Of a DNA stretch of 64,000 nt, positions 17,577-25,794 are shown piece by piece. The DNA lies in NCBI GenBank assembly GCA_023954075.1, contig JAMLIV010000011.1, forward strand, positions 1 through 64,000, in the 5' to 3' direction. Positions within the stretch are counted from its first letter, which is position 1; each line of letters starts with the position of its first letter. This DNA is from Lysobacteraceae bacterium. Lineage in GTDB: Bacteria > Pseudomonadota > Gammaproteobacteria > Xanthomonadales > Xanthomonadaceae. Under the pieces are notes generated by a model. It did no database searches. It was given only the letters and a program-made list of their open reading frames with translations, and was not told the origin of the DNA. The translations under genes and the position numbers were made by a program.

Positions 17577-19016
17577 ATGAGCAGTTTCAACGACAACACC
17601 CGGCCGGACTGGGATGAGGTGCTGGTGCGCATCGCCGACTATGTGCGCGACTTCCGGCCCGAATCGGCGCTGGCCTGGACCACGGCGCGGCACATCCTGA
17701 TCGACTCGCTCGGCTGCGCCTTCGAGGCGCTCGACTATCCGGCCTGCACCAAGCTGCTGGGGCCGGTGGTGCCGGGCGCGACGCTGGCCAACGGGGCGCG
17801 GGTGCCGGGCACGGCGCACCAGCTCGATCCGGTGAAGGCAGCGTTCGACATCGGCGCGACGATCCGCTGGCTGGACTACAACGACACCTGGCTCGCGGCC
17901 GAGTGGGGGCACCCTTCCGACAACCTCGGCGCGATCCTGGCGCTGGCCGACTGGCGCAGCCGCAGCGGCGATCCGGTGACGATGCGCGAGGTGCTCGAGT
18001 GCGTAATCAAGGCGCATGAAGTCCAGGGCGTGATGGCGCTGAAGAACTCCTTCAACCAGGTCGGCCTCGACCACGTGGCGCTGGTGAAGCTGGCCTCGAC
18101 TGCGGTGGCGTGCCGGCTGCTGGGGCTGGATCGCGAGCAGTCGCTGGCCGCCCTGTCGCAGGTGTTCGTGGACGGGCAGAGCCTGCGCACCTACCGCCAC
18201 GCGCCCAATACCGGCTCGCGCAAGAGCTGGGCGGCGGGCGATGCGACCAGCCGCGCGGTGCGCCTGGCGCTGATTTCACAGCGCGGGGAAATGGGCTATC
18301 CGGGCGCGCTGACCGCGCCGGCCTGGGGGTTCTACGACGTCTCTTTCCAGGGCCGGGAATTCCGCTTCGAGCGCGATTTCGGCAGCTATGTGGCCGAGAA
18401 CGTGCTGTTCAAGATCAGCTATCCGGCCGAGTTCCACGCCCAGAGCGCGGTGGAGGCGGCGATGATCCTGCACCAGAAGCTGAAGGCGACCGGCCGCCGC
18501 GTCGAGGACATCGACAAGATCGTGATCCGGACCCAGGCCGCCTGCGTGCGCATCATCGACAAGCAGGGCCCGCTCGACAATCCCGCCGACCGCGACCACT
18601 GCATCCAGTACATGGTGGCGGTGCCGCTGATCTTCGGGCGGCTGACCGCGGCCGACTACGAGGATGCCGTCGCCGCCGATCCGCGCATCGACACGCTGCG
18701 CGCGAAGATCCGCTGCGTGGAAGACCCGCAGTTCACCGCCGACTACCACGATCCGGAGAAGCGCTCGATCGCCAACGGACTGTCCGTGAGCTTCACCGAC
18801 GGCACGGTGATGGACGAGGTGCTGGTCGAATACCCGATCGGCCATCGCCGCCGCCGCGCCGAGGGCATTCCCCTGCTGGAAGCCAAGTTCCGACGCAACC
18901 TGGCGCGACGCTTTTCGCCGGCGCGACAGGCGCAGATCCTGGCGGTGGCGCTGGATCAGGCGGCGCTGGAGAAGATGCCGGTGCGCGAGTTCATGGATCT
19001 ACTCGTGCCAGGCTGA
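17577..19016 (+). CDS. prpD: 2-methylcitrate dehydratase, MmgE/PrpD type
   Basis: 479 aa, cluster-free dehydratase of the MmgE/PrpD family. Typical stretches are LIDSLGCAFEAL, DYNDTWLAAEWGHPSDNLGA, GLDHVALVKLASTAVA and the SRKSWAAGDATSRAVRLAL segment. ATG 17577 has AAGGA at a good distance. 235 bp separate it from acnD, so it may have its own promoter, although orientation suggests the same regulon. It would produce the cis-type 2-methylaconitate, a route that does not need PrpF. Confidence 0.92.
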   Translation: MSSFNDNTRPDWDEVLVRIADYVRDFRPESALAWTTARHILIDSLGCAFEALDYPACTKLLGPVVPGATLANGARVPGTAHQLDPVKAAFDIGATIRWLDYNDTWLAAEWGHPSDNLGAILALADWRSRSGDPVTMREVLECVIKAHEVQGVMALKNSFNQVGLDHVALVKLASTAVACRLLGLDREQSLAALSQVFVDGQSLRTYRHAPNTGSRKSWAAGDATSRAVRLALISQRGEMGYPGALTAPAWGFYDVSFQGREFRFERDFGSYVAENVLFKISYPAEFHAQSAVEAAMILHQKLKATGRRVEDIDKIVIRTQAACVRIIDKQGPLDNPADRDHCIQYMVAVPLIFGRLTAADYEDAVAADPRIDTLRAKIRCVEDPQFTADYHDPEKRSIANGLSVSFTDGTVMDEVLVEYPIGHRRRRAEGIPLLEAKFRRNLARRFSPARQAQILAVALDQAALEKMPVREFMDLLVPG

Positions 19017-19018
19017 TC

Positions 19019-19043
19019 GCGGCAGCGCCGATCGCGCTGCCGC
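19019..19043. terminator. Hairpin between convergent prpD and the FMN protein gene
   Basis: Perfect 10-bp stem GCGGCAGCGC (19019-19028)/GCGCTGCCGC (19034-19043) with a 5-base loop CGATC, filling the 28-bp gap between two convergent genes. There is no T-tract on either side, so termination strength is uncertain. Confidence 0.55.
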
Positions 19044-19044
19044 T

Positions 19045-20682
19045 CTAGATCGCCCGGCTCGCGCGCCTCGCCAGAAGCTCCTCCGGCACCGCGAAGCGAT
19101 CGGGCGTGGCCTCGGTCCAGAAGCGCTGGAACACCGCGTGTCCGGGCGTGCCGGAAAGAAGTTCGCCGGGCTTGAGCCAGGCGTGCAGCGCGGCGAGCGA
19201 GCGCACTTCGCTGCCCGAAACGCGACGCATGATGTGCTCGGGTCCCAGCTGATCGGGATGGGTGAGGCCGGCCGCCGCCAGCAGATCGCCCAGCGCGCGC
19301 AGCGTGGCCTTGTGGAAGCGCGCCACGCGCTCGGACTTGTCGGGTACATCCAGCGCCCGCTGCCGCTTCGGGTCCTGGGTGGTGATCCCGGTCGGGCACT
19401 GGCCGGTGTGGCATTTGAGCGCCTGGATGCAGCCGAGCGCGAACATGAAGCCGCGCGCCGCATTGCCCCAGTCCGCGCCCAGCGCCAGCACGCAGGCCAG
19501 ATCGAACCCGGTGGTGATCTTGCCGGCCGCACCGATGCGGATCCGGTCGCGCAGGTCGAGGCCGACCAGGGTGTTGTGCACCAGCATGAGCCCCTCGCGC
19601 ATCGGCACGCCGACGTGGTCGATGAACTCCAGCGGCGCCGCGCCCGTGCCGCCTTCGCCGCCGTCCACCACGATGAAATCGGGCAGGATGCCGGTGGCAC
19701 GCATCGCCTTGGCGATCTCGAACCATTCCCAGGGATGGCCGATGGCGAGCTTGAATCCCACCGGCTTGCCGCCGCTGGCCTCGCGCAGGGTCTGGAGGAA
19801 TTCCAGCAGCCCGGTCGGCCCTTCGAACGCGCTGTGGCGCGCCGGCGACAGGCAGTCCTCACCCATCGGCACGCCGCGCGCCTCGGCGATCTCGGCTGAA
19901 ACCTTCGGCGCAGGCAGGATGCCGCCCTGCCCCGGCTTGGCCCCCTGGCTGAGCTTGATCTCGATCATCTTCACCTGCGGGTCGATCGCGTTGGCGCGGA
20001 AGCGTTCCAGGTCGAAGCGCCCCTGCGCATCGCGACAGCCGAAGTAGCCCGAGCCGATTTCCCAGACCAGATCCCCGCCGTTCTTGCGGTGCCAGCGCGA
20101 AATCGAACCTTCGCCGGTGTCGTGATAGAAGCCGCCGCGGCGGGCGCCCTCGTTGAGCGCGAGGATGGCGTTGGCGGAGAGCGCGCCGAAGCTCATCGCC
20201 GAGATGTTGAACACGCTGGCCGAGTACGGCTGCGCGCACTGCGGCCCGCCGATGTCGACGCGAAAATCATGCGAGGTGATTTCGGCCGGCTCCAGCGAGT
20301 GGTTCATCCACTCGTAGCCGGGCTTGTAAAAAGCGTTCTGGCTGCCAAAGGGGCGGGTTTCGAGCACGCCCTTGGCGCGCTGGTAGACGATGGAGCGCTG
20401 CACCCGCGAGAACGGCACCTCGTCGTCGTCGTCCTCGATCAGGTACTGGCGGATCTCCGGCCGGAACGACTCCACCAGGAACCGCACATAGGACGCCACC
20501 GGGTAGTTGCGCCGCAGCGTGCTGCGCCGCTGCAGCAGGTCGACGATGCCGGACAGGGTCAGCGCGCCCAGGATGCCCAGCGGCCAGTACCAGCCCGCGC
20601 CACCGCCGCGCCAGAGCATCAGCGCGCAAAGCACGCTGCCGACCAGGCAGCACCAGAACACCAGATAGCGCGAGGCGAACAT
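19045..20682 (-). CDS. Membrane-anchored glutamate-synthase-like FMN/[3Fe-4S] protein
   Basis: 545 aa. Residues 1-45 hold two hydrophobic helices (YLVFWCCLVGSVLCALML; WYWPLGILGALTLSGIVDLL). The rest is the FMN-binding barrel of glutamate synthase. The [3Fe-4S] cysteine motif is CIQALKCHTGQCPTG. The glycine-rich VVDGGEGGTGAAPLEF and QGAKPGQGGILPAPKV are the FMN and oxoglutarate-side loops. It lacks the N-terminal glutaminase and the C-terminal beta-helix, so it is not a classical GltB. Such stand-alone proteins are common in proteobacteria with no agreed role. ATG 20682 has a GGGAG site. It is a single gene, convergent with prpD. Confidence 0.85.
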   Translation of the reverse strand: MFASRYLVFWCCLVGSVLCALMLWRGGGAGWYWPLGILGALTLSGIVDLLQRRSTLRRNYPVASYVRFLVESFRPEIRQYLIEDDDDEVPFSRVQRSIVYQRAKGVLETRPFGSQNAFYKPGYEWMNHSLEPAEITSHDFRVDIGGPQCAQPYSASVFNISAMSFGALSANAILALNEGARRGGFYHDTGEGSISRWHRKNGGDLVWEIGSGYFGCRDAQGRFDLERFRANAIDPQVKMIEIKLSQGAKPGQGGILPAPKVSAEIAEARGVPMGEDCLSPARHSAFEGPTGLLEFLQTLREASGGKPVGFKLAIGHPWEWFEIAKAMRATGILPDFIVVDGGEGGTGAAPLEFIDHVGVPMREGLMLVHNTLVGLDLRDRIRIGAAGKITTGFDLACVLALGADWGNAARGFMFALGCIQALKCHTGQCPTGITTQDPKRQRALDVPDKSERVARFHKATLRALGDLLAAAGLTHPDQLGPEHIMRRVSGSEVRSLAALHAWLKPGELLSGTPGHAVFQRFWTEATPDRFAVPEELLARRASRAI

Positions 20683-20835
20683 GCGCAGGGTCTCCCAAAG
20701 CCAAGGTCCGCAGCATAGCGATGCGGCATCGCGCCCGCCCGCGCGGCGGTCGCGTCGCGGTACGCGGATCCGGGCCACCGGTCTTGCGCACGACGCGGCC
20801 GGGTGTATCGCGCCGGCGGGATCCGCAACATGGGG

Positions 20836-20871
20836 TTGCACAATGGTTCGATGATTGATGTATCATTGAAC
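20836..20871 (+). promoter_or_regulatory. Promoter and ArsR-type operator of the arsenic operon
   Basis: Arms GTTCGATGAT (20846-20855) and ATCATTGAAC (20862-20871) match at nine of ten positions around a 6-bp spacer. The palindrome covers TATCAT (20861-20866), a probable -10, with TTGCAC (20836-20841) as -35 (19-bp spacing, long). A dimeric ArsR bound here would block polymerase. The transcript would start at about 20872, so arsR (ATG 20873) may be leaderless; no ribosome-binding site is visible. Confidence 0.72.
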
Positions 20872-20872
20872 G

Positions 20873-21205
20873 ATGAACGAAGCCGACGCCGTTTCCGCCC
20901 TGAGCGCCCTGGCCCATGCCCAGCGGCTGCGCGTGTTCCGCACCCTGGTCGTGGCCGGCCCGGATGGGCTCATCCCCAGCGCGCTGTCCGACCGGCTCGA
21001 CGTGGCCCGCAACACCTTGTCTTTCCACCTCAAGGGGCTGGCCCACGCCGGTCTGGTCACGATCGAACCGCAGGGCCGCAACCTGATCTACCGCGCGAAC
21101 TTCGCGCAGATGAACACGCTGCTCGGCTACCTGACCGAGCATTGTTGCCAGGGCGGCACCTGCGAAGCCAACGACACCCTTGCACCGGCCTGTGCGTGCC
21201 CATGA
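20873..21205 (+). CDS. arsR: Arsenite-responsive repressor of the ArsR/SmtB family
   Basis: 110 aa winged-helix repressor. The recognition region is SALSDRLDVARNTLSFHLKG. It lacks the ELCVCDL cysteine motif of plasmid R773 ArsR. Instead it has C91, C92 and C97 near the C-terminus, the arrangement of the Acidithiobacillus-type ArsR (Cys95, 96, 102), plus an extra CACP tail (C107, C109). As(III) binding to these thiols would release the operator just upstream. Its stop overlaps the next gene by ATGA. Confidence 0.92.
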   Translation: MNEADAVSALSALAHAQRLRVFRTLVVAGPDGLIPSALSDRLDVARNTLSFHLKGLAHAGLVTIEPQGRNLIYRANFAQMNTLLGYLTEHCCQGGTCEANDTLAPACACP

Positions 21206-22293
21206 GCGTCGCCTCCGAACCCGTCACTCGCACCTCTTCGGCTTCCGCCATGAGCGTGTTCGAGCGTTATCTGACCGCGTGGGTGCTGCTTTGCATCGTC
21301 GCCGGCATCGCGCTGGGCCATTTCGCACCGGGCGTGTTCCAGGCCATCGGCCGCATGCAGGTCGCGCAGGTCAACCTGCCGGTGGGCCTGCTGATCTGGG
21401 TCATGGTGATCCCGATGCTGCTCAAGGTGGATTTCGGCGCGCTCGGCCAGGTGCGCCGGCACTGGCGCGGCATGAGCGTCACGCTGTTCGTCAACTGGGC
21501 GGTCAAGCCATTCTCGATGGCGCTGCTGGCGTGGCTCTTCGTTCGCCAGGTCTTCGCCCAGTGGCTGCCCGCCGAACAGCTCGACGGCTATGTGGCCGGC
21601 CTGATCCTGCTGGCTGCCGCACCCTGCACCGCGATGGTGTTCGTCTGGAGCCGGCTGACCGACGGCGATCCCATGTTCACCCTGTCGCAGGTGGCGTTGA
21701 ACGACACGATCATGGTATTTGCGTTTGCGCCCATCGTCGGGCTGCTGCTGGGCCTGTCGGCGATCACGGTGCCGTGGGACACCCTGCTGCTTTCGGTCGT
21801 GCTCTACATCGTCATTCCGGTCATTCTCGCGCAGGTGTGGCGCCGCGCCCTGCTGCGGCAAGGCCAGGCCGCGTTCGATGCCACGCTGGCACGCCTCGGT
21901 CCGCTGTCCATCGCGGCACTGCTGCTGACGCTCGTGCTGCTGTTTGCTTTCCAGGGCGAGGCGATCATGCGCCAGCCGCTGGTGATCGCCCTGCTGGCGG
22001 TGCCGATCCTGATCCAGGTGCTCTTCACCTCGAGCCTGGCCTACTGGCTCAATCGCAAGGTCGGCGAAAAGCACGGCATCGCCGGCCCTTCGGCCCTGAT
22101 CGGTGCCAGCAACTTCTTCGAACTGGCCGTGGCCGCGGCCATCAGCCTGTTCGGCTTCCAGTCCGGCGCGGCGCTGGCCACCGTGGTCGGCGTGCTGATC
22201 GAAGTGCCGGTGATGCTGCTGGTCGTGCGCGTGGTCAACCGCTCGCGCGACTGGTACGAGCGCCCGGCCCGCGACGCGGTGAGCCGCGCATGA
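21202..22293 (+). CDS. acr3: Arsenite efflux permease, ACR3 family
   Basis: 363 aa with about ten transmembrane helices, inner membrane. The hallmark APCTAMVFVWSRLTDGDP is present with the conserved Cys142 in the fourth helix, and the late-helix Glu lies in VGVLIEVPVML. It exports As(III) using the proton-motive force. The start ATGAGCGTCGCC at 21202 overlaps the arsR stop (ATGA); an in-frame Met at residue 17 (MSVFERYLTAW) could also be used. Its stop overlaps the next gene in the same way. Confidence 0.93.
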   Translation: MSVASEPVTRTSSASAMSVFERYLTAWVLLCIVAGIALGHFAPGVFQAIGRMQVAQVNLPVGLLIWVMVIPMLLKVDFGALGQVRRHWRGMSVTLFVNWAVKPFSMALLAWLFVRQVFAQWLPAEQLDGYVAGLILLAAAPCTAMVFVWSRLTDGDPMFTLSQVALNDTIMVFAFAPIVGLLLGLSAITVPWDTLLLSVVLYIVIPVILAQVWRRALLRQGQAAFDATLARLGPLSIAALLLTLVLLFAFQGEAIMRQPLVIALLAVPILIQVLFTSSLAYWLNRKVGEKHGIAGPSALIGASNFFELAVAAAISLFGFQSGAALATVVGVLIEVPVMLLVVRVVNRSRDWYERPARDAVSRA

Positions 22294-23573
22294 GCCTCGC
22301 CGAGCAGCTCAATCTCTCGTGCGCGTGCAGCACGCTCGATGCGCAGCGACTGTGGCAGGACCTGCCCGCATCGTTGGCCCGCAGCCATCCGCACCTGTTC
22401 TCGGAAACGACGGTATTCATCGACACGCCGACCTGCGATGCCATCACCCGCGCCGTGGCCGTGCTCGAGCGCGCAACTCGCCTTCCGGCATGGCAACAGG
22501 CGGTGGCCGAACGCACGCACGGCGCGCTGCCACCCGATTTCGGACCGTCGGGCGCGTTCATGGGGTATGACTTCCACCTGCGCGCCGACGGCCCGCGCCT
22601 GATCGAGATCAACACCAACGCGGGTGGCGCGCTGCTCAATGCCGCCCTGGCCCGGGCGCAGCATTCGTGCTGCGCGGCGATGGACGCACCGCTGGGCCAG
22701 GCCGATCTGGCGCACGGCTTCATCGAGATGTTCCGTACCGAGTGGCAGTCACAGCGCGGTGATCAACCGTGGCGCACGGCGGCGGTGGTCGATGATGATC
22801 CGGCGCACCAGTATCTGGCCGCCGAATTCGATCTGGCCCGATCCCTGTTCGAGCGGCACGGCATCCGCACCGTCGTGACCGATCCACGCGAGCTGCAATG
22901 GCGCGACGGCGCGCTGTGGCACCCGTCGCTGGCGTCGAACCAGCCGATCGACCTGGTCTACAACCGCCTCACCGATTTCGACCTGTCGGAGCCGCGGCAC
23001 GAGGCGCTGCGCCGCGCCTATCTGGCCGGCGCGGTGGTGCTGACGCCGCATCCCCGCGCCCATGCGATGCAGGCCGACAAGCGCAACCTGATCTGGCTTG
23101 GCGATGACGAACAGCTGGCCCGCTGGGACGTGGAGGCCGCTGATCGTGAGGTACTGCGCCGCGCGGTGCCGAGTACCCGGGCCGTATCGGCCGAGACCGC
23201 CGATACCCTCTGGCGCGAACGCAGCCAGTGGTTCTTCAAGCCCATCACCGGCCATGGGAGCCGGGCCGCCTACCGCGGCGACAAGCTGACCCGACGAACC
23301 TGGGAGCACATCACCGCCGGCGGATTCGTGGCCCAGTCGCTGGTGCCGCCGAGTGAGCGCACGGTCGCGGTCGATGGCGTGCCGACCCGACTCAAGGTCG
23401 ACCTGCGGGCCTATGCCTACCGCGGACGCGTGCTGCTGCTGGCAGCGCGCACCTACGCCGGCCAGACCACCAACATGCGCACACCCGGCGGCGGATTCGC
23501 CCCCGTGCTGGTCCTGCCGGTCAACCACATCGCAGGAACGAACGACATCTCCTTCCGTGCGGGCCTTGCATGA
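22290..23573 (+). CDS. ATP-grasp-like ligase in the arsenic operon, function unknown
   Basis: 427 aa, no signal peptide, cytoplasmic. An ATP-grasp-like pattern is visible: GYDFHLRADGPRLIEINTN then AGGALLN (92-117), DLVYNRLTDFDL (221-232), a probable nucleotide-binding WFFKPITGHGSRAAYRG (314-330) with Lys317, FVAQSLVPPSERTVA (346-360), LKVDLRAYAYRG (368-379) and TTNMRTPGGGFAPVLVLP (393-410). Members of this fold join a carboxylate to an amine or thiol via an acyl phosphate. Cysteines at CAC (11-13) and CC (127-128) are suggestive of As(III) contact, but this is inference. It overlaps acr3 before it and arsC after it by ATGA, so it is made with the resistance proteins. The substrate is unknown; I know of no assigned role for such a gene in arsenic resistance. 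Confidence 0.75.
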   Translation: MSLAEQLNLSCACSTLDAQRLWQDLPASLARSHPHLFSETTVFIDTPTCDAITRAVAVLERATRLPAWQQAVAERTHGALPPDFGPSGAFMGYDFHLRADGPRLIEINTNAGGALLNAALARAQHSCCAAMDAPLGQADLAHGFIEMFRTEWQSQRGDQPWRTAAVVDDDPAHQYLAAEFDLARSLFERHGIRTVVTDPRELQWRDGALWHPSLASNQPIDLVYNRLTDFDLSEPRHEALRRAYLAGAVVLTPHPRAHAMQADKRNLIWLGDDEQLARWDVEAADREVLRRAVPSTRAVSAETADTLWRERSQWFFKPITGHGSRAAYRGDKLTRRTWEHITAGGFVAQSLVPPSERTVAVDGVPTRLKVDLRAYAYRGRVLLLAARTYAGQTTNMRTPGGGFAPVLVLPVNHIAGTNDISFRAGLA

Positions 23574-24400
23574 GCGACATCTCGATCCTCCACAATCCCG
23601 CTTGCGGCACCTCACGCAACGTACTGGCGGCGATCCGCGCCAGCGGCAGCGAGCCGCGGGTCATCGAGTACCTCGAGCATCCGCCCGGGCGCGAATCCCT
23701 GAAGGCGCTCATCGCGCGCATGGGCATGACGGTGCGCGACGTGTTGCGCATCAAGGGCACGCCGTACGCGGAACTGGGGCTGGACGCCACGCATTGGAGC
23801 GATGACGAACTCATCGACCAGATGCTGGCGCATCCGATCCTCATCAATCGCCCCATCGTGGCGTCGCCCCTGGGCGTTTGCCTGTGCCGCCCGTCGGACC
23901 GGGTGATCGAACTGCTGCCGCAGCCGCCAACGCGCGATATGCACAAGGAAGACGGTACGCCATGGCTGGTGGACGCGCCCGTCGCAGGGGACGATGCCGA
24001 CCTCATCGAAGCGCTGCAAAACGCCGGTTTGCCCACGGACGATCTGTCGGAGACGGCGGGCCGCTTTTTCGCCTATGCCACGCTGGGCGGAGAGCATGTG
24101 GGCTATGGCGGCTTCGAACGTGCGGGCACGGCGATGCTGGTGCGCTCGCTGCTGGTTCGACCGAGCGCGCGCCATCGGGGCGTCGGCGGCGGCATGCTGG
24201 CGCTGCTGCTGCGTCGCGCCTTCGATGATGGCGGCCGCGAAGCCTGGGCGCTGACCACGACCGCCGTGTCGTTCTTCGAGCGATCCGGCTTCAAGCCCAC
24301 GCCGCGCGCCGCCGCACCGGCCGCCATCCTTGCCACGCGGCAAGCCGCGCGCCTGTGCCCGGCAAGCGCGGTCCTGCTGACGCGCTCGATTCGACCCTAG
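23570..24400 (+). CDS. arsC: Arsenate reductase fused to an ArsN2-type N-acetyltransferase
   Basis: 276 aa, two domains. Residues 1-118 are a glutaredoxin-linked ArsC: HNPACGTSRN with catalytic Cys12, and Arg60, Arg94 and Arg107 at the same positions as in the R773 enzyme. Residues from about 145 on are a GNAT domain: LVRSLLVRPSARHRGVGGGM is the acetyl-CoA loop, and TTTAVSFFERSGF the end of the fold, as in ArsN2. ArsC reduces As(V) to As(III) for Acr3. The acetyl acceptor of ArsN2 is not established. The start overlaps the ATP-grasp gene by ATGA. Confidence 0.9.
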   Translation: MSDISILHNPACGTSRNVLAAIRASGSEPRVIEYLEHPPGRESLKALIARMGMTVRDVLRIKGTPYAELGLDATHWSDDELIDQMLAHPILINRPIVASPLGVCLCRPSDRVIELLPQPPTRDMHKEDGTPWLVDAPVAGDDADLIEALQNAGLPTDDLSETAGRFFAYATLGGEHVGYGGFERAGTAMLVRSLLVRPSARHRGVGGGMLALLLRRAFDDGGREAWALTTTAVSFFERSGFKPTPRAAAPAAILATRQAARLCPASAVLLTRSIRP

Positions 24401-24565
24401 GCATCGGGCGAGCCCGCCGCCGTCCACCTGTCGCGCATTCCGGGACGGATCGCGCGCCCGGGCCCGCGGACGCTGCGTCGGCGTGCTGCCGGCGGAACCG
24501 TGCAAACGCAGGACGATGCCGGCGCGCGCGCCGCACGCAAGCCTCTATGCTATGCACCGCCCACC

Positions 24566-24652
24566 GCCCGGGTGGCGAAACCGGTAGACGCAAGGGACTT
24601 AAAATCCCTCGGCCGCAAGGCCATGCGGGTTCGACCCCCGCCCCGGGCACCA
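24566..24652 (+). tRNA. tRNA-Leu (anticodon UAA)
   Basis: Acceptor stem GCCCGGG (24566-24572)/CCCGGGC (24642-24648) with encoded ACCA. Anticodon stem AGGGA/TCCCT around loop CTTAAAA, anticodon TAA. A long variable arm (GGCCGCAAGGCC) marks a class II tRNA. T arm GCGGG-TTCGACC-CCCGC. It decodes UUA, a very rare codon in this GC-rich genome. Confidence 0.96.
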
Positions 24653-24683
24653 CCGTCCCGTTGCGCCCATCTCCGGAGCCGCC

Positions 24684-25586
24684 TTGATCTCGTCCCTGCG
24701 CATCGCCTTCGCCGCCACGCTGGTCGGCCTCAACACCCTGATCCACGCGCTGCCGCTGCTGGGGCTGGCGGTGGTGAAGCTCGCGCTGCCGGTGGCGCGC
24801 TGGCGCGACGCGATCTCGAGCCTGCTCACGCGCATGGCCGAGTCGTGGATCGGGGTGAACAGCGCGGCCATCCGCGCCTTCACGCCGACGCGGATCGTGC
24901 TGATCGGCGAATTCGCGCCCGATCCGCGCGGGCGCTACCTGGTGCTGTGCAACCACCGCAGCTGGTGCGACATCCCGATGCTGCAGGCCGCGTTCAACCG
25001 GCGGATTCCGCTGCTGCGGTTTTTTCTCAAGCAGGAGCTGATCTGGGTGCCGGTGCTGGGGCTGGCGTGGTGGGCGCTGGATTTTCCCTTCATGCGCCGT
25101 CATTCGCGCGCCAAGCTGCAGCGTGACCCGAATCTTCGCGGCAAGGATCTGGAAGCCACGCGCCGCGCCTGCGCCAAGTTCGCGGCGCGTCCGGTTTCGA
25201 TCATGAACTTCGTGGAAGGCACGCGCTTCACCGCGGCCAAGCACGCCGCGCGCGCTTCGCCCTATCGCCACCTGCTGCGCCCGCGCGCGGGCGGAACGGC
25301 GGCGGTGCTCGATGCCATGGCCGGCAAACTCGATGCGGTGCTGGACGTGACGCTGGTGTACAGCGACGCCGAGCCTTCGATAGCCGCACTGCTGGCCGGC
25401 CGCCTGGGTCGGGTGGAGGTACACCTGCGCGAACGGACGATCCCGGCGGATCTGGCGCAGGGCGGGGACTACGAGTCCGACGCCGGCTACCGCATCGCCT
25501 GTCAGCGCTGGCTCAACGCGCTCTGGGTGGAGAAGGACGCCCTGCTCGGCACGCGGCTCGCGGACACCGGCGCGGCCCCGGAGTGA
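24684..25586 (+). CDS. PlsC-family acyltransferase (YihG-like)
   Basis: 300 aa with one N-terminal membrane helix (LRIAFAATLVGLNTLIHALP). It has the acyltransferase motifs NHRSWCDI (HX4D) and FVEGTRFT (EGTR). The TLV-YSDAEPSIAALLAG end part is as in YihG/YihG-like 1-acylglycerol-3-phosphate acyltransferases rather than the short PlsC. It probably acylates lysophosphatidic acid at the inner membrane. The start is TTG 24684, with GGAG seven bases upstream; no better ATG exists nearby. It is a single gene behind tRNA-Leu. Confidence 0.85.
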   Translation: MISSLRIAFAATLVGLNTLIHALPLLGLAVVKLALPVARWRDAISSLLTRMAESWIGVNSAAIRAFTPTRIVLIGEFAPDPRGRYLVLCNHRSWCDIPMLQAAFNRRIPLLRFFLKQELIWVPVLGLAWWALDFPFMRRHSRAKLQRDPNLRGKDLEATRRACAKFAARPVSIMNFVEGTRFTAAKHAARASPYRHLLRPRAGGTAAVLDAMAGKLDAVLDVTLVYSDAEPSIAALLAGRLGRVEVHLRERTIPADLAQGGDYESDAGYRIACQRWLNALWVEKDALLGTRLADTGAAPE

Positions 25587-25794
25587 GCACGACGACGTGC
25601 GTGGCGACGAGGCGCGCCGGGGAATGCGCGCGTTGTCACCATGCACCGCAAACGCGTCGCCGCATTCGCGTGCGTCCCGGTTCGCGGACCGCGAACGCTT
25701 GCATCGCCGTGCCGGGTACGCGATCCTGAGCAAACGCTCTAGCCGGTGGTCGACAACCACGGGCCAAGGCCAAGGAAACCGTACAAGGATCGTC

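Noticed and set aside
21180-23573. 797-codon frame beginning inside acr3
   Set aside because: The first part is out of frame with Acr3. Only the portion from the ATG at 22290 (the ATP-grasp protein) makes sense.
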